The position numbers and the translations under genes were made by a program. This document shows, piece after piece, positions 18,810 through 26,392 of a DNA stretch of 64,000 bases (within the stretch, counting starts at the first letter, position 1; each line of letters begins with the position of its first letter). This DNA comes from Aquisediminimonas sp031376385 (GTDB taxonomy: Bacteria > Pseudomonadota > Alphaproteobacteria > Sphingomonadales > Sphingomonadaceae): assembly GCA_031376385.1 (NCBI GenBank), contig JANMDQ010000013.1, positions 124,001 to 188,000 on the forward strand, read 5' to 3'. A model generated the notes under the pieces. The model worked only from the letters and a program-made list of their open reading frames with translations, was not told where the DNA came from and searched no databases.

Positions 18810-18868
18810 AGGTGCGGTCCTTCTTTAACTTTGCGTAGGCATGCCCTGAACACCGGGGCAAAGCAAGA

Positions 18869-18890
18869 GTGTATTACTATCATAATACAC
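18869..18890. promoter_or_regulatory. Palindrome upstream of the M48 gene
   Basis: GTGTATTA, a six-base spacer CTATCA, then TAATACAC form an 8-bp perfect inverted repeat in the gap between the RES toxin stop and the M48 start. Its AT-rich form and position suggest a repressor operator over the M48 promoter; operators of the GntR YtrA type look similar. It could also act as a weak terminator for the toxin, but no T-run follows. Confidence 0.45.
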
Positions 18891-18895
18891 ATGCG

Positions 18896-19600
18896 CTAGA
18901 GCGTCAGTGTGAACACCTGCTCATCCCCTGATACGCGTCGCACATAATCAATCGTGTCGCCATTCCAGTGGTAGCCATAATGATCGGCCTGGGCAGGCGG
19001 TGATACGACGTCGGGCCAGAAGGCTGCGAAACATTCGCCCCCATTGAGGCGGACAGAAGGGTAGACGACACCGTCCGCGCCGCCCGCCCTGCATTCCCGC
19101 GCAAAACCCTGTGAAGCGGCGTAGCTGTTTGGATCAAGCAGAGCATCAAACCCGCCTCCACGTAGATTGATCAAGTCCGCATTGATGGTGCCGATCAGTT
19201 CGCGCACTTGGCTGATCCACCCCGGCGCATCGTGTGTGCTGCGATAATGATTGGCCATATCATAGGCATGTTCATGGATCGCGGTTTCCATCGACTCTGC
19301 TGCATAATAGGCCCCGAAAGTACCATCGGTAAAACGCGATGCGCGGTCAGGTGTGACATGAGTGAATGATGCCATCACCCAAGACGCACCCGGCCCTGAC
19401 AAGCGACGCTCAGGCGGCACCAGCGCCAGATTGCCAACCTCTTCAAAAATGCGTGGGTTGGTTCGGCTTTCCGCCTCGGCGAGCAATTCCCAATCCACTG
19501 GGTCCGCCAGATCATCAAACAGCGATATCGGGGGATAGTGCGACATGATGATCCGGTGCGTCCGCACCCATGTGACGCGCGAAGTCGGCGCAGTTACCAT
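18896..19600 (-). CDS. RES-domain toxin (ParT/MbcT-like)
   Basis: A RES-domain protein of 234 residues. Characteristic features are an Arg-containing N-terminal strand, the block FTDGTFGAYYAAESMETAIHEHAY with its conserved Tyr and Glu, and the late GGADGVVYPSVR with Ser. RES toxins attack NAD+ or ADP-ribosylate targets. The start ATG overlaps the antitoxin stop by seven bases (ATGGTAA), and the gene order antitoxin-toxin is standard. A second ATG at 19546 could give a shorter protein. Confidence 0.86.
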   Translation of the reverse strand: MVTAPTSRVTWVRTHRIIMSHYPPISLFDDLADPVDWELLAEAESRTNPRIFEEVGNLALVPPERRLSGPGASWVMASFTHVTPDRASRFTDGTFGAYYAAESMETAIHEHAYDMANHYRSTHDAPGWISQVRELIGTINADLINLRGGGFDALLDPNSYAASQGFARECRAGGADGVVYPSVRLNGGECFAAFWPDVVSPPAQADHYGYHWNGDTIDYVRRVSGDEQVFTLTL

Positions 19601-20010
19601 CCGCCGCGCACGGCATCCAAATAAGTTCTGATCCTGCGGATATCCTCGCTACCCCCCTGCATCATCACCTGCAGCGCGCTTTGCCCGGCAAAAACATCGC
19701 TTGGTGCGCTTACCCAGCGGTAACCGCGATCGGTATCGCTATAGATAACACGCAAAGCCTTATGAATGCCCAGCAGCATTGACATCCGGTCCGCCAAATC
19801 GCGGCCTACGTTGCCATATTCACGCTTTTTCCAACGGCGAAAGGTTTTGACTGACAGTCCACCCAGCAAGACCGCCGCTTGATCATCGGTCACACCCCAA
19901 TGGCTGAACAGCGCAATTACCGCCCGCTGCATCGCGTGCACGCTATCGTTGGAATAGCCCGGAGTTGCCGCGCGGCGCGGGGTGGGTTCAGTTTGAACGA
20001 GACTCAGCAT
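19594..20010 (-). CDS. ParS/MbcA/Xre-type antitoxin
   Basis: A protein of 138 residues. The N-terminal half is a Xre-like helix-turn-helix (HWGVTDDQAAVLLGGLSVKTFRRWKK). The C-terminal half is the MbcA/ParS toxin-binding domain (LADRMSMLLGIHKALRVIY, then a segment ending in the helix LDAVRGGW that blocks the toxin pocket). It neutralises the coupled RES toxin and should repress the operon through the palindrome just upstream. Confidence 0.87.
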   Translation of the reverse strand: MLSLVQTEPTPRRAATPGYSNDSVHAMQRAVIALFSHWGVTDDQAAVLLGGLSVKTFRRWKKREYGNVGRDLADRMSMLLGIHKALRVIYSDTDRGYRWVSAPSDVFAGQSALQVMMQGGSEDIRRIRTYLDAVRGGW

Positions 20011-20015
20011 AGCAG

Positions 20016-20057
20016 TGTCCTTTTGTCATTGAATAGAATGATAACGGACATTTGTCC
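20016..20057 (-). promoter_or_regulatory. Probable autoregulatory operator of the ParS/RES operon
   Basis: GGACA and TGTCC flank two bases at 20046-20057, and TGTCC occurs again at 20016-20020 just before the antitoxin start. On the minus strand TGGACA followed 17 bases later by TATTCA is a possible promoter inside this stretch. Repeated half-sites over the promoter fit repression by the Xre-type antitoxin. Confidence 0.5.
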
Positions 20058-20074
20058 ACTCTAAACAAATGCAC

Positions 20075-20695
20075 CTAAATCCTCGCCTCTCCCCATTCGA
20101 TCCAGCCGAAAGGGCGGGGGGTTTTAGGCATGTAGCTTTTCTCCACGCTCGCGACCTTAAACCCAGCGGCTTCATATGCCGACGTGATCGGGCGCGTCAG
20201 ATGGCATCCTCCGCCAATCCGTTTCCACACCGGCTCAATCCGGCGCTGCCACACTTGCACACTAGCATCTGGCGCGCCGCCATGTTCAAGAAACAGCGCC
20301 TTTCCTCCGGGTCGCAGCACGCGGCGCATCTCTGACAGCGTTTGCGCTTGATTGGTGACGGAGCAGAGCGTGAAGGTGACGAGCACCGTGTCAAAACTGG
20401 CGTCAGCATAGGGCATCGCCTCCCCCACGCCGGAGCGAATATCTGCTTTCATCCCCTTGGCCTTGGCCGCCGCATGAGATGCCTCAAGCAAGCCCGGGGA
20501 CGGATCAAGCCCCGCAAAACTGGTGATCCGCGCGGGGTCATAAAATTCCATATTTATGCCACCGCCGCAGCCAAGCTCCAGCACATCGCCCGAAGCCTGC
20601 GGTACAATCCGGCTCCGCGCTTTCATGATCTGTGGCTGCGCACAGCAAAATCCTATGAGCTTGGGGACCACGTAGCGATCCCAAAGATTATCCAT
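20075..20695 (-). CDS. Class I SAM-dependent methyltransferase
   Basis: A protein of 206 residues with a UbiE-type Rossmann fold. Motif I is VLELGCGGG, the acidic ribose-binding position is in AGLDPSP, and post motifs are GVGEAMPYADASFDTVLV and RVLRPGGKALFLEHG. It transfers a methyl group from SAM; the substrate is not deducible. Phospholipid or quinone methylation are options for this subfamily. It diverges from the quinone oxidoreductase gene, about 100 bases away. Confidence 0.85.
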   Translation of the reverse strand: MDNLWDRYVVPKLIGFCCAQPQIMKARSRIVPQASGDVLELGCGGGINMEFYDPARITSFAGLDPSPGLLEASHAAAKAKGMKADIRSGVGEAMPYADASFDTVLVTFTLCSVTNQAQTLSEMRRVLRPGGKALFLEHGGAPDASVQVWQRRIEPVWKRIGGGCHLTRPITSAYEAAGFKVASVEKSYMPKTPRPFGWIEWGEARI

Positions 20696-20797
20696 GTTCT
20701 GCTTCCTCTCCCGTTAATTGCTGCATCTTGGGCGGGAATGCGGAAGGTGACAAGGTTCAGTCTTCCCACTTCCCGAATTTCCTGCCAGCACAGCATA

Positions 20798-21784
20798 ATG
20801 ACCAAAACTTACAGCGCCGCCCTTTGCACCGCCCTGACAGGGCCTGACTCTTTGGACGTGCGCGCCTTAAATTGCGCTCCCCTAGCCTCTGGCGAAGTTC
20901 GGATTGGCGTTCGCGCGGCGGGGCTGAACTTTCCCGATCTGTTGATGACCTATGGCCGCTATCAATTCCGGCCCGATCCGCCCTTTGTGCCGGGAATGGA
21001 AGTTGCTGGCGTGGTTATCGAAGTCGCACCAGATGTTAACAACTGGACTATCGGTGACCGAGTGATGGCTGGTGCAAAAGGTGGTGGGCTGGCAGAGCAG
21101 CTTATCGTCCCCGCCACTGCCCTGCGCACATTACCTGATGCACTTGGTTTTGAAGAAGGCGCCTGCTGGCACGCCGCCGCCATAACGGCGTGGCATGCTC
21201 TTCATGACAAAGCCGCACTTCAGCCCCCGGAGAATATCCTCATCCTCGGGGCTAGCGGTGGCGTGGGTATGGCTGCTGTCTCGCTCGCTAAGCATAAAGG
21301 GGCACTGGTGATTGGCACTGGATCAACCCCGGAAAAGCGCGCCGCGATTATATCCGCAGGGGCCGATCATGCTCTGGACCCCGCAGACCCGGAACTGGCC
21401 GCTACGGTCAAATCCCTGACCGGTGGCAACGGCGTAGATGTCGTTTTCGATCCCGTAGGTGGAGACCTATCCATCACCGCGACCCGCGCAATTGGTTGGG
21501 GCGGGCGCTATTTAATCGTCGGCTTTGCGAGCGGAGCCGTACCCAGCTTCCCCGCCAACCACGCGATGATCAAAGGCTATAGCCTCATCGGCCTGCGCGC
21601 CGGGGAGAGCGGCAGGCGCGATCCGATGCTGGCGGCGGCATCAGCTGCAGCACTTTCGGAACTTGCGGCGCAAGGCGTTATGCGACCCCATATCTCTCAC
21701 CGCTTTGCACTGGATGATGCGGCGGATGCTCTCCGCGCACTGGAACAGCGTGCTGTGATTGGCCGCGCAGTGGTGGTGATGTGA
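20798..21784 (+). CDS. NADPH:quinone oxidoreductase (zinc-free MDR family)
   Basis: A medium-chain dehydrogenase/reductase of 328 residues. The N-terminal GroES-like domain includes AAGLNFPDLLMTYGRYQ and PFVPGMEVAGVV. The dinucleotide site is ILGASGGVGMAA followed by GTGSTPEKRAA. Cysteines for the structural zinc are absent, as in quinone reductase-like members. It reduces quinones or enoyl-type substrates with NADPH. ATG 20798 begins the family's normal N-terminus; the upstream open frame is not conserved-looking. The stop overlaps the next start as GTGA. Confidence 0.88.
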   Translation: MTKTYSAALCTALTGPDSLDVRALNCAPLASGEVRIGVRAAGLNFPDLLMTYGRYQFRPDPPFVPGMEVAGVVIEVAPDVNNWTIGDRVMAGAKGGGLAEQLIVPATALRTLPDALGFEEGACWHAAAITAWHALHDKAALQPPENILILGASGGVGMAAVSLAKHKGALVIGTGSTPEKRAAIISAGADHALDPADPELAATVKSLTGGNGVDVVFDPVGGDLSITATRAIGWGGRYLIVGFASGAVPSFPANHAMIKGYSLIGLRAGESGRRDPMLAAASAAALSELAAQGVMRPHISHRFALDDAADALRALEQRAVIGRAVVVM

Positions 21785-22668
21785 CAGTGCGCGGGTTCGA
21801 CGCGTTCGCCGTCATCGACTGGTCCGGCGCGAAATCAGCGTGGCAAAAAGGTATTGCGGTTGCGGTGTGTGAACAGGGGAAAGACGCCCCTGCCCTCATC
21901 TCGCCGCCGGGCCGCCATTGGACGCGGCAGGCTGTGCTGGATTGGTTAACCCAACAGGCGGATACTGGCCGCAATATCTTGATTAGCCTTGATCTTTCCC
22001 CGTCCCTCCCATTCGACGATCATCTGTCCTTTTTTCCGGGCTGGAAAGCATCGCCCCCAGACGCCAAACAGCTTTGGCGATTGGTCGATAACCTCTGCGC
22101 CGAAGACGATCATCTTTCCGCGACGAGCTTCGTCCAGCACCCCGACATTCGCCGTCACTTCCGCCAGCACCGCGATTGCGGAGACCTGTTTCAGCCGGGC
22201 GCTGGCCGAATGCGCGTCTGTGAGGCGCAGGGCCAGGCCGCGATTACAGGGATCAACCCCTACAGCTGCTTCAACCTGATCGGCGCAGCACAAGTCGGCA
22301 AATCCAGCCTCACCGGCATGCGTGTGCTTCACCGGTTGGGCGGGCGCATTCCCGTCTGGCCCTTTGACGATTTGCCAATCGCAGGCCCCGCGATCGTTGA
22401 AATCTACACCAGCATCGCTGCACGGGCATCTGGCGTGCTGCCTAAAGGTAAAAGCAAAATCCTCGACGGCATTACCCTTGACGCGGCGCTTACTGCCTTT
22501 GGGTCAACGCCCCACGCCGCCATCGACCGTTACACAGACCATGCAACCGACGCGATCCTGACCGCCGCATGGCTGCGCCGCGTTGCCGAGAACCCCGCAC
22601 TGTGGAGCCCTACCCTCCTAACCTCAAAAATTGCTGCAACCGAGGGCTGGACCTTTGGGGTATCTTAA
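21781..22668 (+). CDS. Hypothetical protein, possible RNase H-like fold (DUF429-like)
   Basis: A protein of 295 residues that I do not recognise by name. It opens with a beta strand ending in an acidic residue (DAFAVIDWSGAK), has a second strand ILISLDLSPSLPF, and ends with a helix containing THATDAILTAAWL-like acidic positions. That pattern recalls DUF429 and other RNase H-like predicted nucleases. No signal peptide or membrane span. It starts at a GTG overlapping the oxidoreductase stop and is therefore co-translated with it. Function unknown. Confidence 0.6.
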   Translation: MTVRGFDAFAVIDWSGAKSAWQKGIAVAVCEQGKDAPALISPPGRHWTRQAVLDWLTQQADTGRNILISLDLSPSLPFDDHLSFFPGWKASPPDAKQLWRLVDNLCAEDDHLSATSFVQHPDIRRHFRQHRDCGDLFQPGAGRMRVCEAQGQAAITGINPYSCFNLIGAAQVGKSSLTGMRVLHRLGGRIPVWPFDDLPIAGPAIVEIYTSIAARASGVLPKGKSKILDGITLDAALTAFGSTPHAAIDRYTDHATDAILTAAWLRRVAENPALWSPTLLTSKIAATEGWTFGVS

Positions 22669-22695
22669 CGCTAAAGGCGTCAACGCACACAGAGT

Positions 22696-22771
<76 letters not shown>

Positions 22772-23046
22772 TATATTGACTGAGTTAGCGCATGTTTTGG
22801 CGTCATCAAATCGGTCAAAATGCACCGCAGCGACAGCTTTCGGGAAAATTCAGGGGGTCGCACTGCGCTGCATCTTAAATTATTTTCGCCGCCAGAGGAA
22901 AATCTGAGCCGCTGGGAAGGTGAGGAGGAAGCGCGGCTGGGGCCACGCCACCCAACTTTCCCAACATTGCCTGCTTGCGCAACGTGCAAAGCTGGCCGCT
23001 AGACCCCTCAATAATCACATCTGGCACAAATCGCTCCAAACTATGG
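22772..23046. other. Intergenic stretch after tRNA-Thr, no gene seen
   Basis: I see no open reading frame with convincing composition, no integrase and no second copy of the tRNA 3' end. Short frames on both strands lack start signals. The stretch leads directly into the decayed esterase-like sequence and looks like gene debris; a further gene-free stretch runs from 23324 to 23595. Confidence 0.5.
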
Positions 23047-23323
23047 GTGGCGGGTGCGCGCGACATCACCGTGCCCGGCGTCAAAGCCATTGTGGCGCTG
23101 GCCCCCGGTGGCGGCTTCCCTAAAAGCGCGTGGGGGCCGAAGGCTTGGCCGCGATCACGACGAGGGGGTGTGGAGCGCCCCTGCCGGAACGCCGTGGGCG
23201 GCCTATAGCCCGGGCGGCGCCAATAGTCCTGCTGAAGGGAGAGTGACTTTGTGGAAGGGATTCCAGCGGCGGCATGCGCGGGGGATGGAGTTCAGGCATA
23301 GCGACGCAAAGGCTGGACGTTAG
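23047..23323 (+). pseudogene. Fragment of an alpha/beta-hydrolase-type esterase gene (putative)
   Basis: Frame 1 from 23047 to about 23136 reads ARDITVPGVKAIVALAP, which resembles the strand before the acid region in dienelactone-hydrolase/acetyl-esterase families. The similarity is then lost. Frame 2 from 23252 gives WKGFQRRHARGMEFRH, like a C-terminal segment of such proteins, and stops at 23323. The pieces are in different frames, and the distance is too short for the missing middle. It appears to be a frameshifted, internally deleted remnant. Confidence 0.35.
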
Positions 23324-23595
23324 CAGCTAAGCGAGTGATTTCGCACCGGTTTTCCGCCAAAGTTGACACTAGGTTGACACCTGAACCGGAATTTTCGAAC
23401 CCTGAAATCGCGCGTCGTGGCGGCGGCATTCTGTAATGGCAAGCGCGATCAACAATAAGGTGGTCCGACGCGATCATCGGGCAGGGCTGACAGGAAAAAT
23501 CCTACATTGCAAGAAAAAGATTGGGCATCGTTCAGCTGAATTCCCGCTGCCGCTTTCGATAACATTATGGCCGTTCAGCTGCGCTCGCAATGATC

Positions 23596-24045
23596 TCAAA
23601 AGCTGCCGTAAAAAACTGTGAATAACGCAGAACAAAATGCGACTAAGGCAACGGCTGTCCGTATCGCGTGAACATGCGCCCATACCTTCAACTGGTTGGG
23701 CAAATCTTCGTTGCTGACTTTCCGGTTGTGGAAAGCCTCATTGGCCTTCTTAAAATAGAGCGGAAAAAAGGACAGGGTGATGAGGCTGGCAACTGCGGCT
23801 ATGTCGGCGCTCAACTCCGATCCGCCGTGCCACAATGCCAACGAGACCGGCAGAGCGGTGGCGGCGATTGTCAGCGGGGCAAAATAGCGGAACAGGCGGT
23901 TCCCAAATTCATGATGAAAGGCAAAGAAATCATCTGGCCGCAAAGTTTTCCAGAATGGGACGAGAACGAACGCCTCGGTAAGCAGGCTTCCAGAAAACAG
24001 TCCCAGAACGAAGGCGTTGATCAGGGCGAGCGCTGCTTGTGTCAT
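23596..24045 (-). CDS. Four-helix membrane protein (DUF1772-like)
   Basis: A protein of 149 residues with four hydrophobic segments: about 5-25, 52-72, 78-95 and 125-147. A polar stretch with FHHEFGNRLFRYFAP lies between the first two. The layout resembles DUF1772 (anthrone-oxygenase-like) membrane proteins, whose biochemical roles are mostly unknown. ATG 24045 overlaps the DUF2147 stop by four bases, so the longer frame from 24078 is not used. It forms a two-gene operon with the upstream DUF2147 gene. Confidence 0.65.
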   Translation of the reverse strand: MTQAALALINAFVLGLFSGSLLTEAFVLVPFWKTLRPDDFFAFHHEFGNRLFRYFAPLTIAATALPVSLALWHGGSELSADIAAVASLITLSFFPLYFKKANEAFHNRKVSNEDLPNQLKVWAHVHAIRTAVALVAFCSALFTVFYGSF

Positions 24046-24467
24046 TTCTTCACGCGCGTCCAAGGGCGCGTTATACAAAAAGGGCCGCGGCAGCCGGAAA
24101 CGATCAGGTCGCCATTGGCGCTATGGCGCAACTTCGACCTAAAGGTCTGCCCCGTTTCCGGATTGTAGATGTTTCCGCCGGACCACGCCCCGCCGGATCT
24201 GCGAAAACCCCAGAAGATTGGCACGTGCATCACGCTTCGGTGGCGAAGTGAGGGGTTGTGGTTTCGCGTGTCGAGCGGACCACCTTGTTTTGATGGATCA
24301 TACCAGACCAACTTTCCGCATGGCGTATTATCGCCGCAATCGCGTATTTCTACCTGACCATCGCGATCCGCTGTCAGCCAGAGGCCAACAACGTCTAGAT
24401 TTGAGGCGTGCGAGGGGGTTGCGGTTGACCCTACGCATATCGTCAGACAGGTGATCCATTTCGTCAT
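24042..24467 (-). CDS. DUF2147 periplasmic protein
   Basis: A protein of 141 residues with a signal peptide ending near ATPSHA, then a DUF2147 domain: VVGLWLTADRDGQVEIRDCG, CGKLVWYD, GGNIYNPETGQTFRSKLR and VSGCRGPFC. The domain is a small beta barrel; members are periplasmic and of unknown function. Start ATG 24467 has GGAG eight bases upstream. The promoter region is shared with the divergent TetR gene and holds a 14-bp palindrome, so it is probably repressed by that regulator. Confidence 0.83.
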   Translation of the reverse strand: MTKWITCLTICVGSTATPSHASNLDVVGLWLTADRDGQVEIRDCGDNTPCGKLVWYDPSKQGGPLDTRNHNPSLRHRSVMHVPIFWGFRRSGGAWSGGNIYNPETGQTFRSKLRHSANGDLIVSGCRGPFCITRPWTRVKK

Positions 24468-24488
24468 ATCGCTGCTCCAAATTGTTAT

Positions 24489-24502
24489 ATATACGCGTAT
24501 AT
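24489..24502. promoter_or_regulatory. Perfect palindrome, probable TetR operator
   Basis: ATATACGCGTATAT is a perfect 14-bp palindrome in the 79-base gap between the divergent DUF2147 and TetR starts. It lies 22 bases from the DUF2147 start codon, where a promoter must be. Its position fits an operator through which the regulator controls both itself and the DUF2147/membrane protein pair. Confidence 0.6.
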
Positions 24503-24546
24503 TTAATATCTTGCCAACCGCCTGTCAATCCTGTTTAGAAGGTCTG

Positions 24547-25173
24547 GTGAACTACCAACCCAAACGCGGACGCCCTTTGGCGAGTGATGAGAAAGTCTCG
24601 GCAATGCGGGCGCGTATCACAGGCGCCGCGCGGGCGCTTTTTCTGGGTGAAGGGTATCGTGCAGTCTCGATGAGACGGATCGCCGCAGCAGTGGGCTGTT
24701 CGCCAATGACGCTCTATGGCTATTTCCCCAGCAAAATTGATATTTTGGGACAGCTTTGGAAGGACGTTTTCACGCAACTCTTTGCGGACCTCAACCGGAT
24801 CGGTAGCGATGAACCAGCGCCATTTATCGCTCTGAAACTCGCTTCGTGCGCCTACGTACGATATTGGGTGGATCACCCTGATCACTACCACATGGTCTTC
24901 ATGTCGGAAGGCGTCTCGCAACCAGAAGTGAGCCTCTTCGCAACTGAGGGACAAATCGCCCACCACTACGCGCTGTTCTACACTTTGATTGCAAAGATTT
25001 GCCGGATTGAGCAGGCCGGGCTCATCCCGCTCGGAGAGTGCCTCATCTGCTCCCTTAATGGCATCGCCCACAATCTGATCACCACGAGCGGATATCCCTG
25101 GTCAAATCCTGAGAAACTAACTGAGATTCTTGTCGATGGACTGTTCGCGAATTTCGTAACTTGCCACGCATAG
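24547..25173 (+). CDS. TetR/AcrR-family transcriptional regulator
   Basis: A protein of 208 residues. The N-terminal helix-turn-helix is plain: ARALFLGEGYRAVSMRRIAAAVGCSPMTLYGYFPSKIDIL. The C-terminal ligand and dimer domain is helical and unassigned. The likely start is GTG 24547 with AGAAGG just upstream, giving the typical arginine-rich lead NYQPKRGRP; the frame is open to 24451. It is divergent from the DUF2147 gene and probably regulates it. Confidence 0.82.
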   Translation: MNYQPKRGRPLASDEKVSAMRARITGAARALFLGEGYRAVSMRRIAAAVGCSPMTLYGYFPSKIDILGQLWKDVFTQLFADLNRIGSDEPAPFIALKLASCAYVRYWVDHPDHYHMVFMSEGVSQPEVSLFATEGQIAHHYALFYTLIAKICRIEQAGLIPLGECLICSLNGIAHNLITTSGYPWSNPEKLTEILVDGLFANFVTCHA

Positions 25174-25350
25174 TTGCGAAGTTTGGCTAACCGTCCGGGG
25201 TCGATCCGACAGGTCTAGCCGTCCTCCACCATGTGGGGGATTCGTCGCTCAATCGACGGCAGCAATCCCAGATCATAGTCTAAAACTGGACATTCCGGGC
25301 ATTGCGCTACCACCAGCCGACCCTCACCTCGTCAAGTAACCCATCCTAAT

Positions 25351-25365
25351 GTTCGCAAAATGTTC
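25351..25365. promoter_or_regulatory. LexA-type SOS box
   Basis: GTTC, seven bases, GTTC matches exactly the alphaproteobacterial LexA consensus GTTCN7GTTC. TTGCAATGTAGGAG follows at once, ending in a ribosome-site-like AGGAG. No SOS gene follows on either strand, so the site seems orphaned, or serves an unrecognised small transcript. Confidence 0.5.
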
Positions 25366-25466
25366 TTGCAATGTAGGAGATTTTTTGGTGGACCTTCGGA
25401 ATGATCACTGAAGCCTATCTTGATTCGCCACTCTGCCTGCCATTGGCCCTCGCCAATCCAGGAAAT

Positions 25467-25482
25467 ATGAACATCCGTTCAT
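25467..25482. promoter_or_regulatory. TetR-type palindrome ATGAAC-N4-GTTCAT
   Basis: ATGAAC and GTTCAT are perfect inverted repeats around ATCC. The spacing and sequence are those of many TetR/AcrR operators. It lies 300 bases past the TetR stop and not at an obvious promoter, so its use is uncertain. Confidence 0.35.
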
Positions 25483-25717
25483 CAAAAGTGCGTTTTCGTG
25501 TGACCTTTGTGACCTTCGGGTGCTTGCCGCGTGAGCAGGCAGGGGGCTGAATATCTGTTTGACGAAAAGGCGTTTAGGTGTGAACCATGTGTCAACTTTG
25601 GACCGGACATTCGCCCTCAGCCCAATCGCCATCGGCAGCCAGCCCCTTAGGATCAGGACAGGCAAGTCACGAACGCATAGCTAACAGGCCTTGACCCCCA
25701 GCGGAAACACTGCACCT

Positions 25718-25737
25718 ATGACCGGAAACCCGGTCAT
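25718..25737 (-). terminator. Hairpin at the end of the sox operon
   Basis: ATGACCGG and CCGGTCAT pair over eight bases around AAAC, at the very end of the small broken ORF and about 160 bases past soxG. No T-run follows on the minus strand, so it is a terminator-like or RNA-stabilising hairpin rather than a proven intrinsic terminator. Confidence 0.35.
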
Positions 25738-25889
25738 TATAATCCCAGCAGAATAATCCCCCACATCAACCCGGCGCTCAACTAAATCACCGCCGCATAG
25801 ATCGCGCGGCGAGACAATAGTCCCCACCCGGATTGGTCCAAACGTAAGTTAAGCAGTCCGGCAGCGAGAAAACTAAATGACCACATCAT
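25737..25889 (-). pseudogene. Tiny two-span membrane ORF interrupted by TAG
   Basis: Starting at ATG 25889, five bases after the soxG stop, the frame reads a hydrophobic segment (WSFSFLAAGLLNLRL), a short polar loop (DQSGWGLLSRR), then IYAAVI. A TAG follows at 25784-25782, and the same frame continues with LSAGLMWGIILLGL to TAA. Without the TAG it would be a 50-residue hairpin membrane protein. It may be a recent nonsense mutant, a 35-residue peptide, or chance. Confidence 0.3.
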
Positions 25890-25894
25890 TCCCG

Positions 25895-26392
25895 CTATAA
25901 TGACCGATGGCCAAACCCAGTCGCCTGCTCCCAGAAATGCAGCAGTCCTGCACTGAAACTCAGCGGGATATAGGCGTCGCATGCATCGTCATTCACGACG
26001 TGCAGACGCACGGCGACATGATCGATGATCGTAGCGGCGCTGCATCCGGGCGCGAACATGGGCGACTCTGCGTCGAAAACACCGCCTTCCATCAACAGGG
26101 TGCGCCAGCCTTCCCCCGATATCCGGACGCGAACGATACCGCCGCCGATGGCAGTGAGGGCTCCGTCTTCGCCTAAAATCGCAGGCAAGGCGTTGACGTC
26201 TCCCTCGATCAGCCAGACGGTGGGTTCGTATCGGATGAGGCGCAGGGCGTCGGTTCCGGCGGAGCGGCCCATCGCCGGAAGCGCGAAACCGGTCGCGGCC
26301 TCAAACCGTTTTGTCACAACGGGCGCGTTGCTCCAGATTTCGAGCGCGTGGAGCGGGGCCGCAGGGAGCGGAGTGATGGTGAGATTAGTCAC
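25895..26392 (-). CDS. soxG: Sarcosine oxidase gamma subunit
   Basis: A protein of 165 residues, the smallest catalytic-complex partner after SoxD. Its GcvT-related fold is seen in EIWSNAPVVTKRFEAATG, IRYEPTVWLIEGD and the C-terminal PLSFSAGLLHFWEQATGFGH. It completes the heterotetramer that oxidises sarcosine to glycine with transfer of the methyl carbon to tetrahydrofolate. GTG 26392 is preferred over ATG 26416, because GGAGAG lies seven bases upstream and the start overlaps the soxA stop by eight bases. Last clear gene of the operon. Confidence 0.82.
   Translation of the reverse strand: MTNLTITPLPAAPLHALEIWSNAPVVTKRFEAATGFALPAMGRSAGTDALRLIRYEPTVWLIEGDVNALPAILGEDGALTAIGGGIVRVRISGEGWRTLLMEGGVFDAESPMFAPGCSAATIIDHVAVRLHVVNDDACDAYIPLSFSAGLLHFWEQATGFGHRSL

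Larger units (their letters stand above)
25174..25736. other. Gene-poor stretch with orphan regulatory motifs
   Basis: This 563-base stretch has no convincing gene. The only start-bearing frame after the LexA-type box is a 49-codon ORF at 25401-25550 with no good ribosome site. The minus-strand frame 25405-25665 has unlikely composition. GTGACCTTTGTGACCTT at about 25499-25515 is a short direct repeat. With the LexA-type box and the TetR-type palindrome, it looks like a promoter region whose gene has been lost. Confidence 0.5.
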
